From: Labyrinthula sp. Ha | Lineage: Eukaryota; Sar; Bigyra; Labyrinthulida; Labyrinthulaceae | DNA length: 64,000 bases | Assembly (NCBI GenBank): GCA_015227615.1 | Contig: JAALGZ010000025.1 | Span: 124,001-188,000 of the forward strand | Reading direction: 5' to 3' | Shown: piece by piece, positions 48,190-60,599 of the stretch | How positions within the stretch are numbered: the stretch's first letter is position 1 | Layout: every line of letters begins with the position of its first letter | Position numbers and translations under genes: made by a program | The notes under the pieces: generated by a model | What the model was told of the DNA's origin: nothing | Seen by the model: only the letters and a program-made list of their open reading frames with translations | Databases searched by the model: none

Positions 48190-49106
48190 GAAAACTCAGC
48201 AGCTAGAAGATTTTGCAGGTTCTCTTGTGTTTCTTCAACCTCTTCAACTTCATTGTTTTCAATTTCTTTTTCTTTTTCTTCTAGTTCAACAACTTTTCCA
48301 TAAACTTGATCAAAATTTCCTTTTTCATTAAGAAGTTGAAGTTGTTTTCTTACATCTTTTTCTCTTGCAGTTGTAAACAGTTCTAAGTTCAAAGGAAGTT
48401 TGTTTATTGGAAGCAAGACTTTCTTAATTAACTTTGGTCTTAGCTTTTCTTCTGACTTGTATTTTTTCAAAAGTTCTTTTCTTGATCTTGTTGGAAACAT
48501 CAACTCCATTTGAGAAAAATCTAAACCACACATTCTCAAACCTTGATAGAATAAAATATTTTCATCCTTGGAAAATTTTCTTCCTCCGGTTCGTTTCTTT
48601 CCAAAAGACGCATTTGTAATCTGTTCAATCTCTTCACCTAAATCTTCAAGATCTTTGGTTGTAATTTTTTCAAATTTTTGTTGAAAGAATAAACTTTTTT
48701 CATTCACAATAAATTCTCCATTTTCATCTAGTTCAAGTTGAGGTCCTGATACAGAAATCTGCTGTTCTGATGCAACCAGACCTGAATTTAAGATAACTCT
48801 TACTTCTGAGGTGTCGTTCAGTTTTGTATTATTTGGATCACGCCAAGAATATAAAATTTCATCTCTTTGCTTTTTACTCCTTTTCGCTGCTTGTTGTCGT
48901 TGTTTCTTAACTGCGTTTTTTCGTTTTGTTCTGTCTTTTGATCCAGGAAGAATAACTGAACCAGGAAGATTCATTGTGGTAAACTCCAGCATTGTCTTGT
49001 CATGATACTTTTTAGGAACAGAAAGATGACCTTTCGGGTCTGTTATTTTATAAGTAGCAGGAATCGATGTTACATTAGAGCTTGTTTTATTTGTTTCCTT
49101 ATTCAT
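48186..49106 (-). CDS. BDP1: TFIIIB subunit BDP1 (B'')
   Basis: BDP1 is the SANT-domain subunit of TFIIIB, which with BRF1 and TBP positions RNA polymerase III at tRNA and 5S rRNA promoters. 306 residues, ATG start, single exon. The extended SANT (Myb-like) domain is clear at about 180-235: RKFSKDENILFYQGLRMCGL, then DFSQMELMFPTRSRKELLKK, then YKSEEKLRPKLI, matching the W/F..E...FY.AL...G.DF..I...FP.R.R..I..K...EE..NP pattern. Upstream is a basic segment (KKQRQQAAKRSKKQRDEILY); the C-terminus is acidic and probably coiled. It is much shorter than yeast (about 594) or human (over 2,600) BDP1 and close to the essential core. Convergent with BMS1, stops overlapping by 4 nt. Confidence 0.88.
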   Translation of the reverse strand: MNKETNKTSSNVTSIPATYKITDPKGHLSVPKKYHDKTMLEFTTMNLPGSVILPGSKDRTKRKNAVKKQRQQAAKRSKKQRDEILYSWRDPNNTKLNDTSEVRVILNSGLVASEQQISVSGPQLELDENGEFIVNEKSLFFQQKFEKITTKDLEDLGEEIEQITNASFGKKRTGGRKFSKDENILFYQGLRMCGLDFSQMELMFPTRSRKELLKKYKSEEKLRPKLIKKVLLPINKLPLNLELFTTAREKDVRKQLQLLNEKGNFDQVYGKVVELEEKEKEIENNEVEEVEETQENLQNLLAAEFS

Positions 49107-49501
49107 TCAGAAGACTCTATGAGAATGGATATTGATTTGAATATGGTAATTTCATATTCAGGTTTAGTTTAAAAAATTTTGAGATATATTTTTACCACAG
49201 TGTAGCATTACCATGGACTTAAGATTTTCTTATAGAATGAATCAACAATGTAATAAAGTATTAAATATCAAAATACACCTTCTATACTCAACCAAGCGAA
49301 ATAAAGTTACGTTTTTGAATCTCTAACTTCTATTAATTGAAAACCAAGGGAATTATGGACTCTTGCAGATACTGATCATGCTATTAAACGAGTTTCTCGC
49401 TACCTCTGGTTTACTTAAAAGTACCGTTGATTTTTTGGAACCTTAGTCGATTTAACTTTTGACTTTAACAAGAAGTACGTGTTCAAAAAAATATTTCCTT
49501 T
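49107..49501. other. divergent intergenic region between BDP1 and the membrane protein gene
   Basis: About 0.4 kb separating two genes read outward, so it probably holds both promoters. No motif stands out. Confidence 0.5.
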
Positions 49502-50433
49502 ATGGATGCATTGGAAGAATGTCATTTTCCTTTCTTACGTGGTAAGAATTCAACTGAATGTGATGTGACTTTTATTGAAGCTTACCCAATTACCACTTAC
49601 AGGATTCGTTTTTCTATTCTCTTCAGTGGAATTTTGGTTCTTTTCGCATCTGTTTTTACTCTATATTTCTATATTAAGAGCAAGTGGAAATTACTTTCGT
49701 TCAGAATTCTATTCTATAGGAGTAACAAGTTTTCAGAAGAAGACATTATTGTTCGATCAAATGTTTACACTCTCCTATGTGGGACAATTGCTTGTATTCT
49801 ATTTGTAATTTATAGCTTTAATTGGAGTTTCTTCAGTAAAGGATTTGAAACAACATATGGAAGAATTCAGGGTCTCATATTATTTTGTGCTTGTTGCTTC
49901 AATGCACTTTCTCAAATGAATTTCTTCCCTGTTTTAAAGAAACTTCTTGGAATAAGTAGTTTTTCTTCTAAAGATGAAAAATTACTTCAAATATGTGGAT
50001 ATATAGTGGTATGCCATGGACAGTAACTCAAATGTTTATTATGGGATCTCTTATAACATTGGAAAATTTTAACATATACAATTACATTGTTGCTCATTCA
50101 ATATTCTTTCTTATCAATAGTTTTAACCTTGCTTTTCCACCATATGCAATTTCTAAAGTTCTCATTGAAAGATTAGGTTGTTTGGAGAAGAATATAGCAA
50201 AAGCTAACACTGCAAAGAATATTGCTGAGTTGAAAATGAAAATTAGTTTCTTCAAACAAAACGCAACGGGAACAGTTATTATATGCATTGTTTTTTGTAT
50301 TATTACTTTCAATAGAAACTGGTTGCAAAATCAAACTGTTTTTGTAGTGTCTAATGTGGTTGTTAGCACAATTTTCCAAAGTTATATACCAACACTTTTT
50401 ATATTCAGCAAGTATGTTCTTGCTGAGCGTTAG
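49502..50433 (+). CDS. multi-pass (about seven-helix) membrane protein, unrecognised
   Basis: Exons 49502-49994 and 50024-50433 with one 29-nt GT..AG intron in phase 1; 300 residues. Without the splice the frame ends 28 codons early and a second frame opens. Likely helices: FSILFSGILVLFASVFTLYF, VYTLLCGTIACILFVIYSF, IQGLILFCACCFNALSQMNF, a pair after the splice (QMFIMGSLITLENFNIYNYI and IVAHSIFFLINSFNLAF), TVIICIVFCIITF, and VFVVSNVVVSTIFQSYIPTLF. The N-terminus of about 40 residues has two Cys and an N-glycosylation-type NST, consistent with an outside N-terminus as in seven-helix receptors. A GPCR-like fold is possible but no diagnostic motif is seen, so no function is assigned. Confidence 0.75.
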
Positions 50434-53400
50434 TATTTAGTATTACGGAATTATGTATACTAATCGCAGCTGTAATATAAGCCAGAGAATAAAGTTTTAT
50501 TTAATTTATCTCAAATTTGTAATACTCCAAAAGTTGGTCAAGAATTTTATGATAGAGAATATATTTTCTTGTTAAGTTGTTGTAGAATAAGAGTAAAGAA
50601 TCTGTGATACTCACTGTTTATCTAATAATACAGATACAGTGAAATAATTTAAAATGAGTTTAAAATTTGAATAATTTTCATATTCCAATTCTATGGTGCT
50701 GTGATTTAATACTGTTAGATCATCCAGATTTAGACATACTAGCTATTAGTTTATTGTATATTTCTTTTCTCAATATTTTATATCTTGGGTACCATCTAAA
50801 ATAGCATTGACTTAATATAAATAAAACTATATATCAAAACTAACTTCTTATATTAACTGGTTTATCCAATTGCATGAGCTTCTATTTTAGGATGTATAAT
50901 TTGCGAACCTAAAGTGACTTAAAAAAAAACAGAGATAGCTAACTTAATTTGTGAATTTGTTGTACCTAATTACAAACATTATTACAATTCTCATTAAGGA
51001 GGGCATTCTCTTTGTGTATTTTTAGTTCCTTGATCTTAGGGTATAGTTGAGAAAAATATATATGTGGTTTATTGCTAATTACTATAGCTGCCAGTATATT
51101 TCTCATGATTATTATGTAAGTGAGAAACATAACGTCGGATATTATTTATATATTCTAAGAGTACTTGATTGAACTTTTATCTCTCTTAATTCCTATACAC
51201 TTATTCAGTTTTCATCATCCAAACACCAAAGTACAGAAACCACATAGCTTGTAATTAAACTCTGAATCAAGGTGAGCATCTTTCATTATGCAATCTTAGT
51301 TCCATTAGACTGACAAGACATTATAAAGAAGCTGATATTTTTTGTTCATTTTTTATATTTTCTGATTTCTCTTCCCGGATTATGGTATCAAAAAGAAATA
51401 ATCAACTCATCACCTACAAGGAAGATGACATACTGCGTTTAATCCTTCAGGTAATTTTATTTTCCTTTTGTACATATTCTCTTCTAAGTTATATTTTGAT
51501 AACAAATGATTTTAACTCGTCCTCCGTCTTAATGAATGACATGAACATTGCAATGAGAGGAATAACTGCAGATCTGGGTATTGGACATTATAGATCATAA
51601 ATTTACTACAACGAATATTTCGCGTTTCTATGGCCTTCTCAATGGATTAAATCAATCCACAACTTCATTGAAGGTTTTCGTTTTTAAATAATTCAGCTTA
51701 CCTTTATCGCTGAAATAAGGTCAAACCATCTCCTCTGTTTCAAAAATAAAAAGAAAAAAAACACATTAAACTTATATTATACAATAAAATTTTTAAATAT
51801 TTGTTCTTTCTATCACCAACCAAACTAAATATAGCATTCTTAGGTTATTAGCTAGGGTTCGCGATCAAGTTATGGTACCACATATGGGTTTCGGCTGCAT
51901 TATGTTATATTAGGAGTTTAGAATAAGAAAACTAAATTCACAATTCAATTGATATAACAAAAAAAACTTTTTTTTTAACATCTCTTTAGACATGAATATT
52001 TCTATAGATGATATTTGGTTTTAAACAAATTATGACATCCTACATGATATTTGTGAAAGAGGGCACAGACTCAATGTACCTCATTCTACCTGTAATTCTA
52101 TATTTGAAATCAACCGAATCTCGATCTTTTTGTGTTTTAGAAAAAATGTGAAGAATTAAGAGTTAAAAACAAGTTTACAGCCAAGTTCTATTCTTCTCTA
52201 CCATTGCCACATTTAAGTCACCCATGTTGTTTAACATTGCAAAAAAAATAGAGAGGTGCGATTGAAGCTGGGCAAGAAGAAACAATGCTGAACAAAATTT
52301 AACCACATGATTTTGTTTTGTAAACTTTAGCTTAGAACTTTGCCTAGGATTAATTCAATTTATTTACTGTAGATGTAAGTTCAAGCTTGGTGACATAGTA
52401 GATTTATTACAAATCATAAGATTAAATCAATTATAAAAGTCAACAAATTAAGGTACGGGTAATATGATAAAACAAAATGACTTCAGCCAAATTGCTTAAG
52501 CAGCTATAATAATGGGCCTAAGCCCAAGCTTGTTAAATCAAGATACTTGCATTATCTGAAGGAGTGATCCTGTGCAAATAGAAGATCTCTTCCCCCTAAA
52601 GTTACACTAATTGTTACCTATCACTTCCTGTTATTTCATCTTCAGATGTGAATTATGTTATTAAAATATAATTTATACTAACTTATATATATCTTACAAT
52701 TAGAATTGAAACAATGAAAAGAAAAATACCATATTAACTTATAAAAAACGATGAGATTTGACTTTTGAAATTCTTGGACCACAAACCAGATGAGAATACA
52801 AGAAAAATTTATGTTTATTTATTTCTATTAGAATCTTGAGGAACTAGTTTCTGAGCGCGTGAACTCAATTAACATAGATGCCATGAACACGAAACAAGTA
52901 CAATTCAATATAAATTAGCATGGAAATTGATGAAGTGGGTCAATTGAAAGGTGAAATAAATTGAAATATCTGTTCCAATCCCAATGAAAGATAAATGTAA
53001 CAATGCTAAGCTAATTAAATAAAATTAGAGTAGTGGGAAGATGTGAACATGTAATAAGACTCAAAATAGCAAGAAAGTATAAACAAATAAAACATATGGC
53101 TAGAATCAAGTAATATGTAGGCATATAATCTTCATAGATGGTAGCTGCAGAAACTAATACGTCACAAAAACTAATTTCAAAATCCATAAAGCACATATGA
53201 TACATCTGGCGAGCTCTCACGACTGAGTTGAAAAAATATTTGTTTATGAAGCAAAGGAGGGCTTGTATCAGAACATAAAGTATAAGTAATCTAAGTTGCC
53301 TTCTTTTACTCCAAAAAATATTCTTACAATAAATAGATTATTAAATTTCATTCCAATAGTTAGGGGATAATTATTACGCCAATTTCAGTAATGCTCATTC

Positions 53401-56000
53401 AAACTCTTATAAATAAGACAAGGAGTAACTAAATATGAGTTATAAAAATGCCATAATAATATCAAATGTATTCGGCTTTTTAGAGTCTTTATTGAATTCC
53501 TTTAATAACAATGACCCGTACTAAACTTTTACTTTTAGGAAAGTTTTGCTTAAAGATGAACTCTTATGACAATTACAACTTTAACGGTTACTTCTTATTA
53601 CATAGTGTTATAATGACTAGACTAGACAACTGCTATAACAACTGCATAACAAATGATAATCCTATTTTCGATTAAATTTATATTTAAATCGATTAATTAA
53701 CTTCAGGCGATAACTTTATTTCACAAACTCAAGTGAAAAGGGTCTTTATTTTGTTACGAGTATGACTTTAAATCAATCCAAGTGGCAACATTTGGTTACT
53801 GTTAACCACAAAAATGACTCTGCTTCTCTTAAAACTAGATTTTCCAACGGATACATTTGAAACACTGTGCTATTTTATTTGTCTTTTCTAACAAGCTTTT
53901 TTTGGTGTATTCATTTATATTTCTACATCAACACATTCCTTAAATAATTGAAATCTCATTTGCTGCATGGTACGAAGAACATATCTCCTAGTCCAGTTAT
54001 TTTCGTTAGTTATGATTGAAGCTACTAATTGCAAATACAATATTAAAAAAAATATTTAAATTATATATATATATATGTTTTTTATTCTAAGTAATAATGT
54101 TTAATTATGTACATTATGCAAAGTATATTGAGTTTAACTGGTGGGAATATTTGCTCTTTTCAAATAAACAAGATGAACGTTGTAACGTACACTAAGGTTG
54201 AAAATGCTATCAAAGTCTTCGCCAATAGTTTATTGAAAGAATGTAAATTTCAACAGCTCCAAATTTCTTTACTTGGCTTAATAAGCACGTATATTATAAA
54301 ATTGTACCTAATTAGGACGTATTATTAGGACTGGCTTATATTATCTTTGTCCTTGCTTAATAGACACAAACCGGCAATAAATCATAAAAAGAAGTACCAC
54401 AATAACAATAAATATATCCACACTCAGCAAATCTTTTTTATCTTTAAATTTTGCTTTTGTTTAAAATAATTACATTTTAACGGTAAATAAGCTAAAATAT
54501 CCTATTTATTTATACGAATTGAGCTTATGTTATATGTATTCATATGCACGATAAGTTAGATTTCAAGATTTAGGTTATTACCTCAAGTTCGTTATATGAT
54601 AATCGGAAAATAAGCAAAATCATTTTTTTTGAAGCATTGATATAGCAAATCTCGGATTTATTCGAAGGGAAATGTAACATCTAACTTGGATATTCTGCTT
54701 CTGAAGCACATATCCGTCACTGTATCAATACTTCAGTATCTTCGAATTTTATGTGACAATGCAAAAATGTATAGAAAACTGTAAGACATGTTTATTTAAT
54801 ATCTTCAAAGCTAAGCTAAAAAGAAAATATTCAGAGTAAAAGTTTTTTTTTCTTAATCCGTTATTGGATGACCCAGTGATGTCAACAAGTATTCACAACC
54901 CAGTACCACCTATTTCTTCGTTGTAGTAAAGATACTTTCTGTTTTCTGGTTAAATATTCGTGTAATCTACTGTTCACCATTACAGTTTATTCAATTTTAG
55001 TTTTGCCGCTCAAAAAAGGGTTCAAGCGCTTAGAGCCAATTAATTATGACCTTGAACAAAGATATAAATGTTACTCGGTATCACCAAAATCAAAAGGTGT
55101 TCTAACATTTTCTTCGAAATGCAACTATATGACTTCAGTGTTTATATAAGAACCCAACTTATTTGAAAATGCAAAGAAAACTTAGTATATTTTGTATTTT
55201 TTTATCCTCATTTACCTTATTGTTATGATGAATGACCAATTAGGTTCGCTCAAATGAGAACGGGTTTAAGCTAAGACAACCTCCATATTTCTTAGGGCTC
55301 TCCGATATTCTACGGTAAAATATAATAAAACCAGAGTCATTTTGGCGGCCGTAAGTTGGGTTCTAAACAAGTTTGAATCTTAGTAATTTATTTTAGTTCC
55401 ACTATTCCATGCAAATTAAAAATAAACCAGAAGAAATAATATGTAGGATTATACGTTTTTTTCTCGAAGTAAAGGATGTAAGAGTTGATAGCCAGGTTTC
55501 CGACATCTAAGTTAAGGTATTACTAAACCATTTGCTAACCTCTTTCAACCTGTTGAAGATTACAATGAGTTTACTTACTAAGCCCATGTGGTGGAATTAG
55601 AATATGGACTTGATTAAGAAACTTATAATAGGTTAGTTTTCTATTATGTTAAGATAATTTTAATTTGAATATTATAAGTTCTTAGGTTTTCTTTGAATTT
55701 TATTGGTGTATTTTAGGAGGATAAATGATTGATTATTCTTTCAAAGATATGATACCTTCTTATTAAATGTATAATCTTTATTAATATCTCCCCTGCCATG
55801 CAGATACTTGGTTTGTAGCGGATTGGTTGTCTTTGGGATCTATTGTTTTTATTCCGACTCATATCTCGAAGTTATGAATCTTAAAAACTACGTTATTTTG
55901 ATGCGGCTATTGGGTAAATTACTACTTAATCTTGAATTTCCGGAATAATTAAAACGTTATAATTGGTGCAATAACTACTGAAACTATCTTTAATAAATGT
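50434..56000. other. gene-poor AT-rich region of about 5.5 kb
   Basis: No firmly supported gene. One weak candidate lies at 51382-51600. A (TA) run is near 54060-54076. Frames at 53011-53220 and 54107-54328 have no family features. Confidence 0.45.
51382..51600 (+). CDS. short ORF with weak TAF10-like C-terminus (tentative)
   Basis: 72 codons with an ATG start. The part KEDDILRLIL and the end VLMNDMNIAMRGI followed by LGIGHYRS loosely resemble the histone-fold start (SDPRIVRLIS) and C-terminal helix (TLTMEDLTPALSEYGI, then KPHYF) of TAF10, a TFIID/SAGA subunit. The middle is far too hydrophobic, and a T-rich GTAA..TAAG stretch at 51451-51488 looks like an intron, but removing it breaks the frame. 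Could be a chance ORF. Confidence 0.15.
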   Translation: MVSKRNNQLITYKEDDILRLILQVILFSFCTYSLLSYILITNDFNSSSVLMNDMNIAMRGITADLGIGHYRS

Positions 56001-59000
56001 TCCATAGCAGCAAAGTCCTTAAATTTAAGCATAATTTTTAGGTGCCAGTGCCATGACTCTCTGGACATGCCATTTTTGAAGGGTTTGTGTAGACTTCCTT
56101 ACGGATCCATTGGATGGAGACCTAATCTGCCGTAAAGAGACAATGTACTAATCTGATTGGCTATCTAAAACTTACGATTTTCATTTTCTTGAATCTCGCC
56201 ATTATGCTTCGGTCTTAATATATCAGATGTTGGTATCTCAATATCCTCATCTTTCACCCCATTATCAAATCCCCTCACAGACTCAACAATATCACGGTGT
56301 TGCCACCATTATTTTCCCCTTTTAAGTTTCTCAAAACTTAAACCCACAATAGAAAAACACAAATTGAATAGAAAAGCAAGATCACAATCATACGGTTCTT
56401 CTATTAGATTATTTTTATGTTCTTGACGTTTTATATTAGTTTTATTGTCGCTTTGGTGGTTGTTTGAATATTTTATAATTATACTGTTGCATTTTCCAAT
56501 GATCATACTGCATAAATCACTTCTTCACATTCATATTCTGCATACCAGAGCTTTGCCTGCTATTAACTCACTCTTGAGGCTCCAAATACTACTTTAAAGT
56601 CTTGTGATATTTCAAACGCAGTATTTTATTGTTTTTTCATACTTTTCATGATTCTTTGCGGGTCATTGAAGCATTTTAGGGTTCGGCAAAAGCTCACTGA
56701 GGAATTCACGGGTTATATTAATTAAGGTTCCGGCCGATGATATACTCCGGTATGTTATTTCTAGTTTCCCGTTAATTGTACTCAGAGTCAAGTTTCACAA
56801 GCTTTCCAGTTCCATATACTTTTATTGCTTTCCTAGCGGGGTCATAATGACGAAACTAGCTCTTATGGAGTATGGATAGACACTATAGGCTCGAATGCTA
56901 TTTTCAGTGTCAGATTTTTGTGTATAATTATGTATCTTCCCCTCAGGACTTCATCAAATAATTCACCTTCTTCAATGCAATGCCCGGTATTTTTCGTTAT
57001 GTTGATTTTCTATATTTAAAAAAAAAATAAATCAAAACGATTCTTCGTGTAGTTTTCTCTTCTATTATTAGTGGGATATTTCTTGTACTCGTTGTAGTCG
57101 TTTAATTTTCCACGAATGCATAATCACTTTCACTACAGTGCATCTCTTCCAGAACCCCCCCCCCAAAAAAAAAATTACAATCACAACTTAAATAGGAGGG
57201 AACAGCTACCTTAATGATATTTTTATTTCAGTTGGCAGTCATATTCTATTTTTTCAGTAAGGTGATAGCGCATTACCAATAGCGTAGAATTTTTGTATCT
57301 GGACACCCAAGATTTACTTTTACTACATCATGGTAGCTTATATTTATATCCAGATAATAAAAAGCCCCAACTTTATATTTGGATCCAAAGCCTGTCTCCA
57401 GACCTGGATCTATTGGTAAATGATTCAGAAATTAGTTCTAAGTAGCCTTATATTCAACTCTAGATCCATTACTTTCGCTAGTCGTGGCAGCTCGTGGTTC
57501 TAAACTACGTGGTTTGTGTTCTGACCACACATGTTTCGACATGATACCCATATCATACACTTAGCATATAAACTTCCTGATAAGAGCATAAACATGATAT
57601 TTAGAAAACACGTTTCCTAGCCATTTTATTAGGAAAAACCTTTTTCTGGTTTTAAAGCATTCATTTTGAGTAGTGAGTTAAATATGTCTTCATTATCTAT
57701 ATTTATAAAAACCATCATCACTTCTCTCTTTTGGCACCGGAAAGAAAAATGAATGACAAACCCCAAGTCCTTTACAAAATAGATTTTATCATCTAGATAA
57801 CCTTCCCCATTATCTGTAAGTTTATTCTTAATATATCTTCAAAATCTATTACGTATAGGACGGAGTCTAGGCTGTCGCCTTTCAGAACTCCCCGGATAAT
57901 TATTACCACTATACTTAATTTCGAGTGCAGAATTTCTTTAAAAATTCCACCTTTATATAAATACAGAGCTATTTTGACTATGTTTGAATACAATATTTTC
58001 TTTTCTTGAGCTGTTTTCAGAAATCGAGGTAATCAGATGTCAAAAGCCTTCTTTAATTCAATGGATTTTTTTAATTTAATAGTTTCTTTAATTTAGCGTG
58101 AATAAGAACTAATTAAAAAAATTAACTAGGTAATAAACTTTATCCAAAACCTGATAGGTGATTCACTATTGTTATTTTAGCTAAAGCACCCCATCTACTA
58201 TTCAAAGCTAGGTTATTACCTTGTATGTTGTATCTAAGAAGGGGATATGTGCGGAGTTGGAAGAGTTCTGTATCCAGGTCTCTTTTGTAGAACTTACCAA
58301 TGCTGGTGGCTTATGGCTCTATTTTCCCTCTAGGTCAAACATTTCAGAATTCTGAAAAGTTTTTCTACTAGCCGTTGGATGTACTCTAAGGTGACTACAT
58401 ATTTTAAACTGTCTGACCGAAGAGCTTTGTGGGGTTTTAGAGTCTTAACTATCGGTTACAGTTCTTGTCGCAAATACTTTTCTACAGGGATCAGTCCTGG
58501 GGCTTTTAAGAAATTGCTATCTAGTCTACATCTTTTCTGTAGGTTGGAAAGTTTGAACTTGTTAGATTAATTTTGGTGATATTCCTCGTCCATACGCGCC
58601 ATCACATATCTCTTTTGCTATTGATGCTAGCTCTTGTTGTATCCTCTTTTGCTTTACAGAGATATATTTCATTATTCTGGTTACTTTCAATGTATCATTT
58701 CTTTAAGGAATCAAATTTATTTAACCGAGCTTAATATCGAATCGAAACTCAAGTGCCTCTAGGGCGCATTTACTTATCAATCCTCGAAATATTTTGTTAT
58801 GTTCACGGTTTAATATCTTCCAAATTATGATTCTGACCTCGCAAAAATTCATTTTGAAATGAAGTATCTCTTTTGACAAATGGGTGAGTTGACAATGGTT
58901 TGTTGTTTGAGGCATTTTTATTACTATATTCATTTTTTTGTTTTATTTCTTCTCTTTTTAATGTCGCTATTTATTTAGAGCTTTTTCTGAGATATTTTAA

Positions 59001-59700
59001 CCCCTAATATTTCACCACTTAAACTATTTCTCATCTGCTGTATTTTGGAGAAATCCTGTTAGTTTTTTGAATTGTTCCTATTCAATAATTGCCATTATTA
59101 CATGGGACGACTGGGATATTTCTACAGAATCAGATAGGTGGCTAGAGCTTCCCTCCTTGGACGCATATTACGATGCTTCTTAATAGTTTAAACTTCCTGT
59201 ATAGTCCAAAAATCTTATCGAAGGATATGATGTAATTGCTTTCCTTCCGTTATGCAGTATTGATTTTATCCGAAAAGAACATAAACTGGGAACTGACACT
59301 TTTGCCCTTCTTAAAGCAGGTGTTTGCAATTGTAAAATAATGGTTATTTAGAAATTCCTGAAATAGCTTTACAACTCTGTCAGAGAGAGTCGATAGTCCG
59401 TAGTTTCCAAATTTACATAAGTCTTTGTTGTACATTTAGACATTGAAATCCCCTGGTACCAAGGAGGGGTCTGCTTTCTTTCTATGGTAAAGAGCTTCTC
59501 TAAGATCTGATACATTTTTGCATAAATTTCCACTTATCCAGAAGAAGCATCCAAATAATTTTAAAAGTGTTTTTTTTGTTAGTTTCTATGTCTAATTATA
59601 TGATTCTCTCACTATAACTGCAACTTATACATGATTGCAAATAGATAAGCTAAATTATTTCTTGGAAATCCTTGTTCTTTTCTTCTGGCCTTAAGTCCTT
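56000..59700 (-). mobile_element. old, divergent LINE copy
   Basis: Minus strand. The endonuclease end is visible near 59520-59260: PSLVPGDFNV with the GDFN box, then GNYGLSTLSDRVVKLFQEFL and FTIANTCFKKG, the usual N-x-x-G..L..F....L.I.NT.F pattern. About 1.3 kb downstream, near 57910-57860, RT sequence RGVLKGDSLDSVLYVIDFED corresponds to GVLQGDSLSPLLFVLAL. Many stops and shifts separate these islands, more than in the 10-kb and 61-kb copies, so it is older or from another subfamily. Ends are not definable; a coding-like patch near 56310-56160 may be part of it. Confidence 0.6.
57155..57174. repeat. C10A10 homopolymer junction
   Basis: Ten C followed directly by ten A, inside the old LINE region. 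Confidence 0.85.
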
Positions 59701-60097
59701 AAATTGGATAACCAATCAGTTTTATACATAATAACGCAATGTATGCAGTAACTGAGGACCAGAACTTGTCACTTCTTGTAGCACAAGGAAACCATAAAGA
59801 AATATAGAACTTTAGCCTCCAGGGATGTAAGTTTTTATAAGATAAGGGGAGGGGGAGGGATTGGAGTTAGCAGAAGATGCAACTAGCACATTATTTAGTC
59901 GGGTTTTCGTGCCTGATAACACTTATTTAAACTATTATTGCTTAGTTTCGGGGCGATCCTCGGGGTTTGAAGACTAGAAGACGCTCCAAGCTGAATTTAC
60001 ATTTTTTTTACATTTTCGATTGTTCAATTTTTCATGCTCAAGTAGACTCTCCAACAATTATTCGCGTGGAAACTTGCATCCCACTGTAAAATTTATT

Positions 60098-60121
60098 CTA
60101 GGTTTAGGTTTAGGTTTTAGG
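60098..60121. repeat. short TTTAGG-type tandem repeat
   Basis: About three to four units of TAGGTT with one extra T in the last. Too short to call a telomere relic, but the unit is close to known telomere repeats. Confidence 0.35.
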
Positions 60122-60599
60122 AGAGTTAATTCGATATACTGGCCTAGCCCCTGCAACGGGGATCTAACTACCAATAAGAGTTACGTAACATTGTTTTATA
60201 TTATTGTTCAATTATGTTCCATTAGCTGTGGTCTGATGTTATTGGTGTAGCACAGGATACTCTGAATCTGGTTGGTCAAACTATCCATTTTTCGATCTGT
60301 TCCCAGTTTTCCCCAAAATCCTGGCGATTCTGATACAACCCACAATCAAATTAAAAAAATACAAGTCACACAGATTGAAAAGATAATGTCACATGTTCTC
60401 AGTTCAAGCCATTGAAGCATTTCTAATTGAAGATTTACCACAATATACCTAATTATTATGTTCCTGTTCAAGAATTTCAAGATTTTGTTCTTTCTTAGCC
60501 GGATTTTACATTGTGAATAGCTTGTTTCTATCTTATGATGGCTTTTGATAATCCTAGACCTGTTTAGAGTTGCTTGGAGTTTGGTGGATATGATTTAAA

